Assembly (NCBI GenBank): GCA_002440825.1
Contig: DJVH01000013.1
Coordinates: 23,581-87,580, forward strand
Reading direction: 5' to 3'
DNA from: Bacteriovoracaceae bacterium UBA6261
GTDB lineage: Bacteria > Bdellovibrionota > Bacteriovoracia > Bacteriovoracales > Bacteriovoracaceae
DNA: 64,000 nt
A program made the translations under genes and the position numbers. The first letter of the stretch is position 1. Every line of letters begins with the position of its first letter. The notes below the pieces were generated by a model. That model worked only from the letters and a program-made list of their open reading frames with translations. It searched no databases and was not told the origin of the DNA. Shown piece after piece: positions 33,466 through 42,503 of the stretch.

Positions 33466-34395
33466 TTAGTATAGCTGAACAAAGTCCCCTTCAAGAACTT
33501 GTCCGCCTGAATGGAGAATGGCAATGGCGCCGTCGGTTCCGAAATAATCGACAACTTCAATCGTCCCTTTCATATCACCTTTACTCATCCCGATAAGCGC
33601 TCCGGTTTCAGGATCGTAAATTTCAGTTCCTTCAGTGATGATTTTGAGAATATCGCCGATATTAATTCCGGATTCTCTTCCGGCGTTGAGATAAATTTTG
33701 TTGCCGATGATTTTAGCGACACGGCCAACCCAATCAAGCTTACTGGCAAGTTCCACAATCTTTGGAACTGATTTGCGAACGCCTACGCGGACTGCGTAGC
33801 GGAGAAGATCACGTCTATAAGACAGGAAATCTTCTCTGTCAGATGAAAAAAATCTGTAAGTGGAATCGTCAGCATACCCTTGCAGAGTTTCTGTGTAGAT
33901 TTCTTTTCCTGCGTTGACGTCAAACACGCGCACTTCAACTTTTGATTCAGTATAAGACTTCGTTTGTCTCACAATTCCGATCTCGTCGGATTTCTCGCGA
34001 ACGCGTGCATCCATGACTCTTCCGAAGATCACAAAATTGATTCCTGCAATTTTCGCCTGACGGGTCAACTGCACGAGCTTCATCCCGCCGCCGACATAAA
34101 TTTCTTTTGATGACCCAAAGAGTTTGTATGAAGTCGGATCGACAATAAATTCCCCGGTGCGGGAAAGTTCATTGCGAAGTTCTTCTGTAGCATTAACTTC
34201 CAGATCTTCGCTTTCAAACGGCGATTCATTAAAGAATGGAAGAAGAGCAACTTTCTTTTTTACACCCGAAAAATATTTTCTTTCTTCAATGCGTGGGCGT
34301 CTTCCCTGAACATCACGTTGGATAACGCCGGAACCACAACTCGCAATGAATTGAATGATGATTAAAACAAAGGAAACATTCTTGAGTGTTTTCAT
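33466..34395 (-). CDS. Lipoprotein with CsgG/TolB-N-like and FlgT C-terminal-like domains
   Basis: 309 residues; lipobox IASC with the lipid-bearing Cys at residue 20. Residues about 45-230 follow the pattern of CsgG-type proteins (KKVALLPFFNES, a helix, GINFVIFGRVMDARV, VEVRVFDVNAGKEIYTET). Residues 235-309 resemble the FlgT C-terminal domain (GRVAKIIGNKIYLNAGRESGI, GDILKI, EVVDYFG, VLEGDFVQLY). FlgT belongs to the H-ring at the base of sheathed flagella, so this could be an outer-membrane accessory of flagella or of a secretion pore. It follows an exported protein gene in the dnaE operon. Confidence 0.7.
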   Translation of the reverse strand: MKTLKNVSFVLIIIQFIASCGSGVIQRDVQGRRPRIEERKYFSGVKKKVALLPFFNESPFESEDLEVNATEELRNELSRTGEFIVDPTSYKLFGSSKEIYVGGGMKLVQLTRQAKIAGINFVIFGRVMDARVREKSDEIGIVRQTKSYTESKVEVRVFDVNAGKEIYTETLQGYADDSTYRFFSSDREDFLSYRRDLLRYAVRVGVRKSVPKIVELASKLDWVGRVAKIIGNKIYLNAGRESGINIGDILKIITEGTEIYDPETGALIGMSKGDMKGTIEVVDYFGTDGAIAILHSGGQVLEGDFVQLY

Positions 34396-34440
34396 CGCCT
34401 ATCTCTATTAATAAACCGGAGCAAGGAAAAGCTCCCTAGC

Positions 34441-35637
34441 TTAATTATTAGAGTCTTTTGGAATAAATGCAAAACTTTTGTCCGCGCGGTTGAAAAGAAG
34501 TATTTTTTGCTCGTTTAGAGGGAACTTTCCTCCCTCTGTACTGAGCTTATCAAGAATCTGTTCAGCGCTCGCTTCAGCATCGAGTTGAATATGGGCCACG
34601 CCTGATGAATACGATTTCATACTGGAGGTTGCTTTGAACTCTTTGAGTTTTTCCTGCAAAAGAGAATTCAGCGCAAAGACATCAGACAGACCGGCTCCGG
34701 AAAGTGTCAGGTCCATGCGTGTTCGTTCAGCACTTGATTGAGTTTCAAGTACGCCCTGAATTTTCTGAGATTGGGATAAAAGTAAATTATAGACGAGGCT
34801 TGCAAGCGACGAGCTCAACGCTTTTTTATTCTGAGTGTCCAGCTCTCTTTTTTGAACAGGGAAATCAAACGACGTAAGGACCGTTCCGTTTTTAGTATTC
34901 ACCAGAATATACTGCGCCGACAATTCATAGAAAGCCGTTTTCTTTTGTTCGTCTACACCCGTTTTTTTAAAGGTTGAATTCCATTTCAACGTCACCGATT
35001 TTGAATTCATATAATCAGGTTTGGTTGAAAAATCCTTATCAAGAATAACAACGGCTTCAAAATTTTTAAAATCTTTAAGCGCAAGTTTTTTCCAAGAATC
35101 AACAATCACACCGGAAAAATTCTCAGGCCTTGAAACGCCCATGTCATCCCAGTTGATATTTGCTCCGGTCAGTCCAATATCAGCTAGAATATAAAAAGTT
35201 TTCATTTTGGTTTCTTCAAGATTATTGATCAGCTGATCATAATAAGTCTTAAGTTTTTCCTGATCGATTTGGGCCTTCAGGGAACCGCTTAGCTTTTCCA
35301 CCTCATCCGATTTTGGAGGAACAGGGACAACCGGACCGGGCACAAATTCGGTCAAGGTCAGCTCGTTGAAAAGCGGTTTTAACGTTTTTAATTCGTCTGA
35401 ACTGGACAATTTTTTCTGATCCAGTTTTTCCCAGAATTGTTTTGAATCAAGTTTAAGATTTTCCAGCTCTGCTGTCAGAAGAAGCCTTACTCCATTCAGC
35501 GTAAGCAGATCAGTCGCATTCATTTCAGTCGTGACGTCGCTTTTTTTAGCAAAAACTTCCTGCTCAACAGTACTGGTTGCAGCTTGGACCACGACTGCGG
35601 TGAAAATCATCCAGCTGAAAAAAACAATCTTAAGCAT
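34441..35637 (-). CDS. Exported protein of unknown function, coupled to dnaE
   Basis: 398 residues. The open frame extends upstream to 35673, but the ATG at 35637 has the SD AAGGTG five bases before it and gives a signal peptide (MLKIVFFSWMIFTAVVVQA). It overlaps the dnaE stop by eight bases (ATGCTTAA). Residues ~160-290 read as alternating strands; the end (~310-395) forms a compact alpha/beta unit with VAHIQLDAEASAEQILDKLS. Together with the CsgG/FlgT-like lipoprotein it may be part of an envelope or flagellar-base structure. No family recognised. Confidence 0.65.
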   Translation of the reverse strand: MLKIVFFSWMIFTAVVVQAATSTVEQEVFAKKSDVTTEMNATDLLTLNGVRLLLTAELENLKLDSKQFWEKLDQKKLSSSDELKTLKPLFNELTLTEFVPGPVVPVPPKSDEVEKLSGSLKAQIDQEKLKTYYDQLINNLEETKMKTFYILADIGLTGANINWDDMGVSRPENFSGVIVDSWKKLALKDFKNFEAVVILDKDFSTKPDYMNSKSVTLKWNSTFKKTGVDEQKKTAFYELSAQYILVNTKNGTVLTSFDFPVQKRELDTQNKKALSSSLASLVYNLLLSQSQKIQGVLETQSSAERTRMDLTLSGAGLSDVFALNSLLQEKLKEFKATSSMKSYSSGVAHIQLDAEASAEQILDKLSTEGGKFPLNEQKILLFNRADKSFAFIPKDSNN

Positions 35638-38600
35638 GTACACCTTCAATTTTCCCGTCTTCCAGGCGGCCATCGATAATAAATTTGACAGCGTCGCGGT
35701 TGAAAACTTCGTTTATCTGATGGGCCATCTGTGGAGTCGGATTAATCAAAAATTGTTCGCCAAGAGGAAGTCGCGCTCGTCCTTCAGTCGATTCAAAAAT
35801 CATATGCATTGGCGTTGAACCACGATACGACAGAAGAACCTGGCGAAGTTTATTCAGTTTGATTTCCGTTAAATCTTCAAGCTGAACATTGATACGGACT
35901 CCGGTAATTCTATTTTCAGAATGCTCTTTTAATTTGTGAATTTTATCCGCAAGAATCTTGCGTGGATTTTCCTGAAGGTTGACGACCCCTTCAACAAGAA
36001 CAGGCTCGTCTGAATTCAGAAGAGCTTCGTATTCAGCAAAGGCGCGCGGGAAAACGATACATTCAATTTTGCCAGTCAGATCTTCAAGAGTGGCAAAGCA
36101 CATCTTGTCGCCTTTTTTGGTGAGGATGATTTTTTTGCCGGTAATTTTTCCGGCGAGAGTCATGGTTCTTTTTTGATCAGTTCCGAGCGCATCCTGCACG
36201 TGAGAAATAGGCATTGTGGCCATTTCTTTCATCAATCCGGCATAGCGGTCGAGAGGATGCCCGGAAATATAAATCCCCATGAGTTCTGCTTCGTGAGAAA
36301 GCTTCTCAAGATCGTCGAATTCAGCCACTTCCTGAATGTCGAGGTTTGCTTCTGCCGTCTGATTAATATCTCCGCCCATATCAAAGAGCGAAACCAATCC
36401 GAGCGACGATTCTTCCTGACGTTTTTTACAGTAAGCGAGAATCATCTCGAGATTTTCAAGAAGAGTCTTGCGGTTTAATTTTTCACATTCATCGAAAGCA
36501 CCGACTTTAATCAATGATTCGAAAACGCGAGTGTTGACCGTTTTCAGGTTGATTCGTTCACAGAAATTCAAAAAGCCTGTGAAAGGGCCATTCTCGGTTC
36601 TTTCGCGGACAATTTCTTCAACGGCATTCTGGCCGACGTTTTTCACGGCGCCCATACCGAAGCGGACATTTTTTCCGACAACGTTGAACGGCCACAGCGA
36701 TTCATTGATATCCGGTGGAAGAACTTCAATGTCGAAGTGTTTTGCGTCTCCGATGTACTGAGTGATCTTGTCCATGTTGCCAAGTTCTGACGACAACAAG
36801 GCCGCGAAGAATTCAGCAGGATAATAATATTTCAGGAAGGCCGTCTGATACGAAATAACAGAGTAAGCAACGGCGTGAGATTTGTTGAATCCGTATTCCG
36901 CAAACTTTTCCATTTTGTCGAAGAGGTCGTTGGCTTTATCCACATCGTAGTTGCGTTCTTTTGCTCCAGCGAGAAAGAGCTCGCGGTGCTTGGCCATTTC
37001 GTCGGCCTTCTTTTTCCCCATCGCACGACGGAGCATGTCCGCTTGTCCAAGCGTATAGCCCGCTACAATTCGCGCGACGTTCATTACCTGTTCCTGATAG
37101 ATGATAACCCCGTAGGTATCTTTCAGAACGGGTTCAAGGGCCGGGAAAGGATATTGTGTTTCTTTTCTACCGTGTTTGATTTCGATGAATTCATCCACCA
37201 TCCCCGATTCAAGAGGACCCGGGCGGTAAAGAGCGTTGATGGCCGAGATATCGTCGATTGATCCAGGCGCAATTCTCTTACACAGATCGATCATGCCCGA
37301 ACTTTCAAGCTGGAACACACCGACGGTTTCACCTTTCGAAATAAATTCGTAAACGTTTTTATCTTCGAGATCGATCGACTCGATATCGAAATCTTTTACT
37401 TTATCTCTCTTGATAAAGTTCGTAGCGTTTTCAATAACAGTCAAAGTTTTTAAACCGAGGAAGTCGAATTTAACCAGTCCGATTTTTTCAGAAAAATCTT
37501 TATCGAACTGAATAACTTTTTCGCCTTCGCGCCCTCTGAACAACGGACAGTAATTGACCAGCGGTTTGTTGGTGATGATAACGCCCGCGGCGTGGATCGA
37601 AGCGTGGCGGAGAAGACCTTCGAGTCTTCGCGAAATATTGATGACTTGTTTTACACGAGGATCTGAATCCATGAGCTCGGTGATTTTCGGCTCAAGCTCC
37701 ATTGCTTTATCGATGGTCATTTTCAATTCTTCAGGGATGAGTTTTGAAATCACATCCGCTTCACCAAACGTTAATCCAAAGACGCGCGAAACGTCTTTGA
37801 TTACTGCTTTAGCCTGAAGCTTACCGAAAGTAATGATCTGACCAACTCTTTCTTCACCGTATTTTTTCGTAACGTATTCAATAACTCTGTAGCGGTTCTC
37901 CTGACAGAAGTCGACGTCGAAGTCCGGCATCGAAATACGTTCAGGGTTGATGAATCGCTCAAAGAGAAGGTTGAATGGAATCGGATCGACGTTGGTAATT
38001 TCCAGCGCGTAAGCGGCAATCGAGCCCGCTCCGGAACCACGACCAGGACCAACCGGACATCCATTGGCCTTTGCCCAGCGGATGAAGTCCGAGACGATAA
38101 GGAAGTAGCCAGGAAATCCCATCTTGATGATCATCGCAATTTCATCTTCAAGACGCTGCTGGTACTGAGGTTTAATATTTGTTTCCCACTTCGGATCCAT
38201 TTTCAATTTGGCAAAGTGTGGACCATCAAAACGTTTCGCGAGACCTTCGCGACAATGGCGTGCAAAGTAATCTGCCGGAGTTTCTTCTGTTTCAATCGGA
38301 TAATCCGGAAGATGGTAAATCTGATTTCCTTTTTCATCTTTCCAGTTGAATTTTACGTTACATTTGTCTGCGATCTCAAGCGTGTTGTCGCAAGCATCGG
38401 GCGCATAATGAAATTGCTCGCGCATTTCCTGCGGAGACTTGTAGAAAAATTCATTGGTCGTTAAACGCATGCGCTGTTCATCAGCAAACGTTTTCCCTGT
38501 CTGAACACAAAGAAGAACTTCCTGTGCCGTTGCATCTTCTCTGGTGAGATAGTGACAGTCATTAGTCGCCACAAGCTTTACATCGTTGGCGCGGGCATAT

Positions 38601-39232
38601 TTAATAATTTTTTCGTTAACCGGTTTCTGTTCAGGAATTCCGTTTTCTTGAATCTCGAGATAGAAATCCTCGCCAAAAAGATCTCTCAATTTCTCAATTG
38701 CTTTGATCGCGCGGTCGTCCTGATCGGTATAAAAATTGTAACCGACTTCGCCTTTCAGACACGCCGTCGTACAGATGAGGCCTTCTTTGAATTCTCGTAG
38801 CAGTTCATAGTCAGCGCGCGGCTTGTAGTAAAAGCCTTCCATGTAAGCGCGCGACAGAAGCTTACAAAGATTCTGATAACCAGTTTCGTTTTTACAAAGA
38901 AGAATCAGGTGGTGAATCTGGTGGCGCGATTCCATTTCATCCTGAGAGCCTACGACCTTTTGTTTTTTTAGCGCGCCTTTTTCAAAACGCGAACCAGGTG
39001 TGAAGTAAATTTCTGAACCGAGAATCGGTTTGATTCCAGCGGCCTTGCATTGAGTGTAGAAATCAATCGCCCCAAACATGTTTCCATGATCGGTCTGGGC
39101 AATGGCCGGAACTCCCAGCTCCTGTGCTCTTTTAATGAGATCTTTTAAGCGAATCGCTCCATCGAGAAGCGAGTACTGAGTGTGCAAATGGAGATGAACG
39201 AAACTCTCCGGGTGTGTCTCTTTAAAGGACAT
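35630..39232 (-). CDS. dnaE: DNA polymerase III alpha subunit
   Basis: 1200 residues from ATG 39232, which has the SD GGAGA; a longer frame to 39283 exists but lacks support. It is the replicative polymerase. The PHP domain starts at H13-H15-H17 (HLHLHTQYSLLDGA). The palm carries GPGRGSGAG and the catalytic D437/D439/D441 (PDFDVDF). A helix-hairpin-helix region and the OB fold (MTLAGKITGKKIILTKKGDK) follow. It is slightly longer than E. coli DnaE (1160). The PHP proofreading site has several of its metal-binding His in place. An exported protein gene overlaps its end, an unusual neighbour. Confidence 0.96.
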   Translation of the reverse strand: MSFKETHPESFVHLHLHTQYSLLDGAIRLKDLIKRAQELGVPAIAQTDHGNMFGAIDFYTQCKAAGIKPILGSEIYFTPGSRFEKGALKKQKVVGSQDEMESRHQIHHLILLCKNETGYQNLCKLLSRAYMEGFYYKPRADYELLREFKEGLICTTACLKGEVGYNFYTDQDDRAIKAIEKLRDLFGEDFYLEIQENGIPEQKPVNEKIIKYARANDVKLVATNDCHYLTREDATAQEVLLCVQTGKTFADEQRMRLTTNEFFYKSPQEMREQFHYAPDACDNTLEIADKCNVKFNWKDEKGNQIYHLPDYPIETEETPADYFARHCREGLAKRFDGPHFAKLKMDPKWETNIKPQYQQRLEDEIAMIIKMGFPGYFLIVSDFIRWAKANGCPVGPGRGSGAGSIAAYALEITNVDPIPFNLLFERFINPERISMPDFDVDFCQENRYRVIEYVTKKYGEERVGQIITFGKLQAKAVIKDVSRVFGLTFGEADVISKLIPEELKMTIDKAMELEPKITELMDSDPRVKQVINISRRLEGLLRHASIHAAGVIITNKPLVNYCPLFRGREGEKVIQFDKDFSEKIGLVKFDFLGLKTLTVIENATNFIKRDKVKDFDIESIDLEDKNVYEFISKGETVGVFQLESSGMIDLCKRIAPGSIDDISAINALYRPGPLESGMVDEFIEIKHGRKETQYPFPALEPVLKDTYGVIIYQEQVMNVARIVAGYTLGQADMLRRAMGKKKADEMAKHRELFLAGAKERNYDVDKANDLFDKMEKFAEYGFNKSHAVAYSVISYQTAFLKYYYPAEFFAALLSSELGNMDKITQYIGDAKHFDIEVLPPDINESLWPFNVVGKNVRFGMGAVKNVGQNAVEEIVRERTENGPFTGFLNFCERINLKTVNTRVFESLIKVGAFDECEKLNRKTLLENLEMILAYCKKRQEESSLGLVSLFDMGGDINQTAEANLDIQEVAEFDDLEKLSHEAELMGIYISGHPLDRYAGLMKEMATMPISHVQDALGTDQKRTMTLAGKITGKKIILTKKGDKMCFATLEDLTGKIECIVFPRAFAEYEALLNSDEPVLVEGVVNLQENPRKILADKIHKLKEHSENRITGVRINVQLEDLTEIKLNKLRQVLLSYRGSTPMHMIFESTEGRARLPLGEQFLINPTPQMAHQINEVFNRDAVKFIIDGRLEDGKIEGVHA

Positions 39233-39382
39233 GCTGTCTCCAAAAAAGTGCTTTGACTGGTCCATCAAACATCCAAAGTCCAACGGCCAACATCTTAGTG
39301 TGTGTAAGGGAGATTAAAGCCTAATTTACGATTAAAGTCAGGGATTTCTGAGTCAATTTTTACATGGTTTCAGACCCCTCTT

Positions 39383-39411
39383 TTGAAAGTTTTTGGCTTT
39401 TAGCGTAAAAT
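39383..39411 (+). promoter_or_regulatory. sigma-70 type promoter for the 39445 gene
   Basis: -35 TTGAAA (39383-39388), a 17-base spacer and -10 TAAAAT (39406-39411). Transcription should begin near 39418, just before the SD TTAGGAG of the gene. Confidence 0.65.
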
Positions 39412-39444
39412 CCTCTTACCCATCCGGGTTTTAGGAGATTTTCC

Positions 39445-40092
39445 ATGCAAAAACGCGCGTTTTCGCCAGGTTTTACCGCCCTCATTCTCACTCTTATTTT
39501 ACTAGGGGCAGGGCTGTATTTAAAACATAAAAAAGACCGCGAACTGATTGCCCTAAATGAAACAAAAAGTCAGTTGACGGATGAGGAAGCCCCCCCAAAA
39601 AAGGCCAGTTTAAAGGATCTCATTAAAAACAATTTAGCCCGTCAGCAAGAAGGCGCAGACTCCACAGTCGCCGCAGGTCCGGCGGGAGAAAACGTTCTTA
39701 TGCGCGAGCGCTTTTTCACAGAAGCGGAAATCAATGAAATGACTGAGCAGCAATTTGAAGATTTGCTCAAAGATACAGAAAGAAAGCTCCCTAAGGTCAG
39801 CGAACTTAAAAAGCTTCCAGCGGGTGCCCTTCACCGGACTCCTCCGGTCGTTATCAAGGCCGGACGGGACCTGGGCGTGATTAAAGAAGTCCTCAGAGTT
39901 CACGAATCCTATGAACGCGTGGCCGCTCCCTTTTACAAAACTTGTGCTAAAGACGATACGGGGGTGACACCCGTGCGAGCGCTCTGTCTGACAAATCTGA
40001 TCGAGATCAAAAAAAAGAATGGAGAAACTCTTAACTTGAAAGAATTTCCCAATCAGCTTATAGAATTAAGTAAGATGGTAACTGAGCTTTGA
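39445..40092 (+). CDS. Membrane-anchored protein of unknown function
   Basis: 215 residues. One membrane helix near the N-terminus (about 10-27) leaves the rest outside the cytoplasm: an Ala/Lys/Glu-rich linker (about 40-75), then a helical domain with FTEAEINEMTEQQFEDLLKD (88-107) and a compact C-terminal part with two Cys (KTCAKDDTG, RALCLTN). A strong promoter and the SD TTAGGAG fix the start. The HAD-like gene begins two bases after the stop. No family recognised. Confidence 0.7.
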   Translation: MQKRAFSPGFTALILTLILLGAGLYLKHKKDRELIALNETKSQLTDEEAPPKKASLKDLIKNNLARQQEGADSTVAAGPAGENVLMRERFFTEAEINEMTEQQFEDLLKDTERKLPKVSELKKLPAGALHRTPPVVIKAGRDLGVIKEVLRVHESYERVAAPFYKTCAKDDTGVTPVRALCLTNLIEIKKKNGETLNLKEFPNQLIELSKMVTEL

Positions 40093-40093
40093 T

Positions 40094-40993
40094 ATGAAAA
40101 AACGCAAGAACTCCATTACACCAGGCCAGCTTTCTTTCGAGATGATGATCCCGAAAGAGCCGGATCGCAATTTTCATCTGGGTGGACGTTCTTTTTATTT
40201 CTTCGATTTTGATGACAACGTCGCTTACCTCTCAACTCCGATTATTATTTTTCACAAAGTGACTGGTGCAGAAGTTTCTCTTTCATCAGGAGAATTCGCG
40301 GCCGAACATAAAATCATCGGCAAAAGTGGCCGCTATGCAGATTACTTCATGGATTTCAATGATGCCCGCGGTTCCTTCCGCCATTTCCGCGACAAAGAAC
40401 TTAATCCCATTGAAGTCAAGGCCGGAAAAAAGCAGGGTTTCGTCCAGGATATTTTAAAGGCCCTGGAAGAAGTCGATACACACTGGAAGGCACCGTCCTG
40501 GGAATATTTTTATCACGCCACTTACAACCAGAGACCAGTTTCGCTGATTACGGCCAGAGGCCATCATCCGACAACCATCATGGAAGGCGTTTCTCATATG
40601 GTGGAAGCGGGACATTTGCCGGCCAATCCAAACTACCACAGCATTTATCCTGTTTCTAATCTTGAAATACGCAAAGAACTTGGCGATCACGATTTAAAGC
40701 AAAGTGTGGCCGAACTTAAACGCCACGCCATCAGAGCTTCAGTTGAAAAGGCCATCGAAAAATACGGCTACTCCCCTTTTCACCGTTTCGGTATGAGTGA
40801 TGACGATTCAAAAAATGTCGAATTGATTACAGAAGAAATGCGCGACTTAAAACGAAAATATCCGGAGATGAGTTTCTTTGTTATTGAAACCTTCAAAGAT
40901 TCTTTTTCCAAAAGAGAAGTTTTAATTAATGAAACTCGCGAAATTATTTCTGCCAAAGATTCGATGAAGCCTCAGCTTTCACTTTTCGATTAA
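40094..40993 (+). CDS. HAD-like phosphatase-related protein
   Basis: 299 residues. The HAD motifs are seen in order: motif I FFDFDDN with D38 and D40, motif II in SLITARG (T153), and acidic motif IV GMSDDDSKN (D236-D238). This supports a phosphohydrolase or phosphotransferase fold, possibly with an insert between motifs I and II (about 50-140). No signal peptide or membrane segment, so cytoplasmic. It follows the membrane-anchored protein gene with two bases between, so they form a small operon. The last 50 bases overlap the convergent sensor kinase gene. The substrate is unknown. Confidence 0.7.
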   Translation: MKKRKNSITPGQLSFEMMIPKEPDRNFHLGGRSFYFFDFDDNVAYLSTPIIIFHKVTGAEVSLSSGEFAAEHKIIGKSGRYADYFMDFNDARGSFRHFRDKELNPIEVKAGKKQGFVQDILKALEEVDTHWKAPSWEYFYHATYNQRPVSLITARGHHPTTIMEGVSHMVEAGHLPANPNYHSIYPVSNLEIRKELGDHDLKQSVAELKRHAIRASVEKAIEKYGYSPFHRFGMSDDDSKNVELITEEMRDLKRKYPEMSFFVIETFKDSFSKREVLINETREIISAKDSMKPQLSLFD

Positions 40994-42503
40994 CAACCTT
41001 CTTTGGAATGAGCATAATAAATGTTGCTCCATTCCCTGTCTCACTTTCCACCCAGATTTTTCCATGATGAGCTTGAACGATTTCTCTTGAGATATAAAGT
41101 CCTAGTCCCATTCCTGTTATTTTATTGGAATCAACGGCCCTTTCAAAACGATCGAAAATTCTTTCCTGGTCTTTCTTGGCTATTCCCATTCCTCTATCTT
41201 GTACTGCAATCTGTACCCTATCCCCTTCTTCCTTAACAATAATATTCACAGGTGCCCCAGTGGCATAGCGAAGGGCATTGGAAAGAAGATTTGTCAGTAC
41301 TTGCTCTATTCTTTCTTTATCCCATTCTACAAAAATGTTTCCTTCGATCTTTACTTCGGGAATGTTCATTTTTGCCTGAGTAAATAATCCTGACATTTTC
41401 TCAATGACTTCATAGATCAAATCTGCAATATCAAATTTAAATAGCTTCAGTGTAAATTTCCCCGTTCTCAGTCTGGAAATATCCAGCATATCTTCAACCA
41501 GTCTTGAAAGACGAACGACCTGCTTATAAGTTTGTTCAATGATTTTATTGACGTGATCCTTTTCATAAATTGTTTGATCATTTCTTTTTTGTCCACGCTG
41601 GAACGACTGGGTTTGCAGAAGTAAAGACGTGAGAGGTGTTTTTAATTCATGTGAGGCTATAGAAATAAATTCATCTCGTGCTTTTACCGTATTTTTCAGC
41701 ATATCTTCAGTAAGCTTTGTTTTGGTCATATCATGAACAACTGCACCGTATCCAATGAGCATTTTCTGTTTATCATACAACGAACTGAGCGTGACATGTC
41801 CCCAAAACTGAGTGCCATCTTTTTTAACTCTCCACCCCTCTTCTAACATTTGTCCATCATTGAGCGATTTGACCAATGACAATGCAGGAAGATTCTTTTC
41901 AATATCTTCATCTGTAAACAGAATGGAAAAATGTTTTCCAATAGCTTCCTCAGAAGTGTAGCCGTTTATTCGTTCTGCTCCAGCATTCCAACTGATAATA
42001 TTCCCGGAAGTGTCGAGCATAAAGATGGCATAGTCATAGACAGAATTTATAAACAGCCTAAAGCGCTCTTCACTCAAAATTAATTCCTTTACATAATGAG
42101 CTTCGGACTCTTCTATTTTTTTGTGTTTTTGAAGGACGACTTCAATGGCCGTATGCAATTCAGTTTCTTCAAATGGTTTGAGTAAATATCCGTAGGGCTC
42201 CGCTGATTTAGCTCGGGAAATTGTCGCTTCATCTGCATAGGCGGTCAGAAATATAACCGGAATATTATTTTTTTTTCGGATGGCGTCTGCAGCCTGAATG
42301 CCGTCAATCATTCCCTTTAGTTGAATATCCATTAAAATCAAATCAGGTTTCAATTCAATGGCACTGCTGATCGCATCTTCGCCGGAATTAACGATCCGGA
42401 CGACCTGGTACCCCAGACGTTTCAGTCCATTTGAAATATCCAGGGCCACAATATTTTCATCTTCTACAACAAGAATGCGGGCAACCAACGTTGAATCATT
42501 CAT
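40944..42503 (-). CDS. Receiver-PAS-histidine kinase
   Basis: 519 residues, no membrane segments. A receiver domain comes first (1-125) with phosphoacceptor D59 (LILMDIQLKG), then a PAS domain (about 145-265: AIFMLDTSGNIISWNAGAERI), then a HisKA domain with SIASHELKTPLTSLL and an ATPase domain with NLLSNALRYA, VQDRGMGIA and GMGLGLYISREIV. A receiver in front of the kinase suggests control by phosphotransfer from another kinase, most likely the one encoded just upstream, with which it overlaps (ATGA). No DNA-binding output is encoded. Confidence 0.92.
   Translation of the reverse strand: MNDSTLVARILVVEDENIVALDISNGLKRLGYQVVRIVNSGEDAISSAIELKPDLILMDIQLKGMIDGIQAADAIRKKNNIPVIFLTAYADEATISRAKSAEPYGYLLKPFEETELHTAIEVVLQKHKKIEESEAHYVKELILSEERFRLFINSVYDYAIFMLDTSGNIISWNAGAERINGYTSEEAIGKHFSILFTDEDIEKNLPALSLVKSLNDGQMLEEGWRVKKDGTQFWGHVTLSSLYDKQKMLIGYGAVVHDMTKTKLTEDMLKNTVKARDEFISIASHELKTPLTSLLLQTQSFQRGQKRNDQTIYEKDHVNKIIEQTYKQVVRLSRLVEDMLDISRLRTGKFTLKLFKFDIADLIYEVIEKMSGLFTQAKMNIPEVKIEGNIFVEWDKERIEQVLTNLLSNALRYATGAPVNIIVKEEGDRVQIAVQDRGMGIAKKDQERIFDRFERAVDSNKITGMGLGLYISREIVQAHHGKIWVESETGNGATFIMLIPKKVVNRKVKAEASSNLWQK

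Noticed and set aside
34418..34435. GGAGC...GCTCC hairpin between the FlgT-like lipoprotein and the exported protein genes
   Set aside because: Only a 5-bp stem with an 8-base loop and no T-run; it is not a convincing terminator.
36875..37261. 128-codon open frame on the plus strand inside dnaE
   Set aside because: A shadow of the polymerase coding frame, no start signals.
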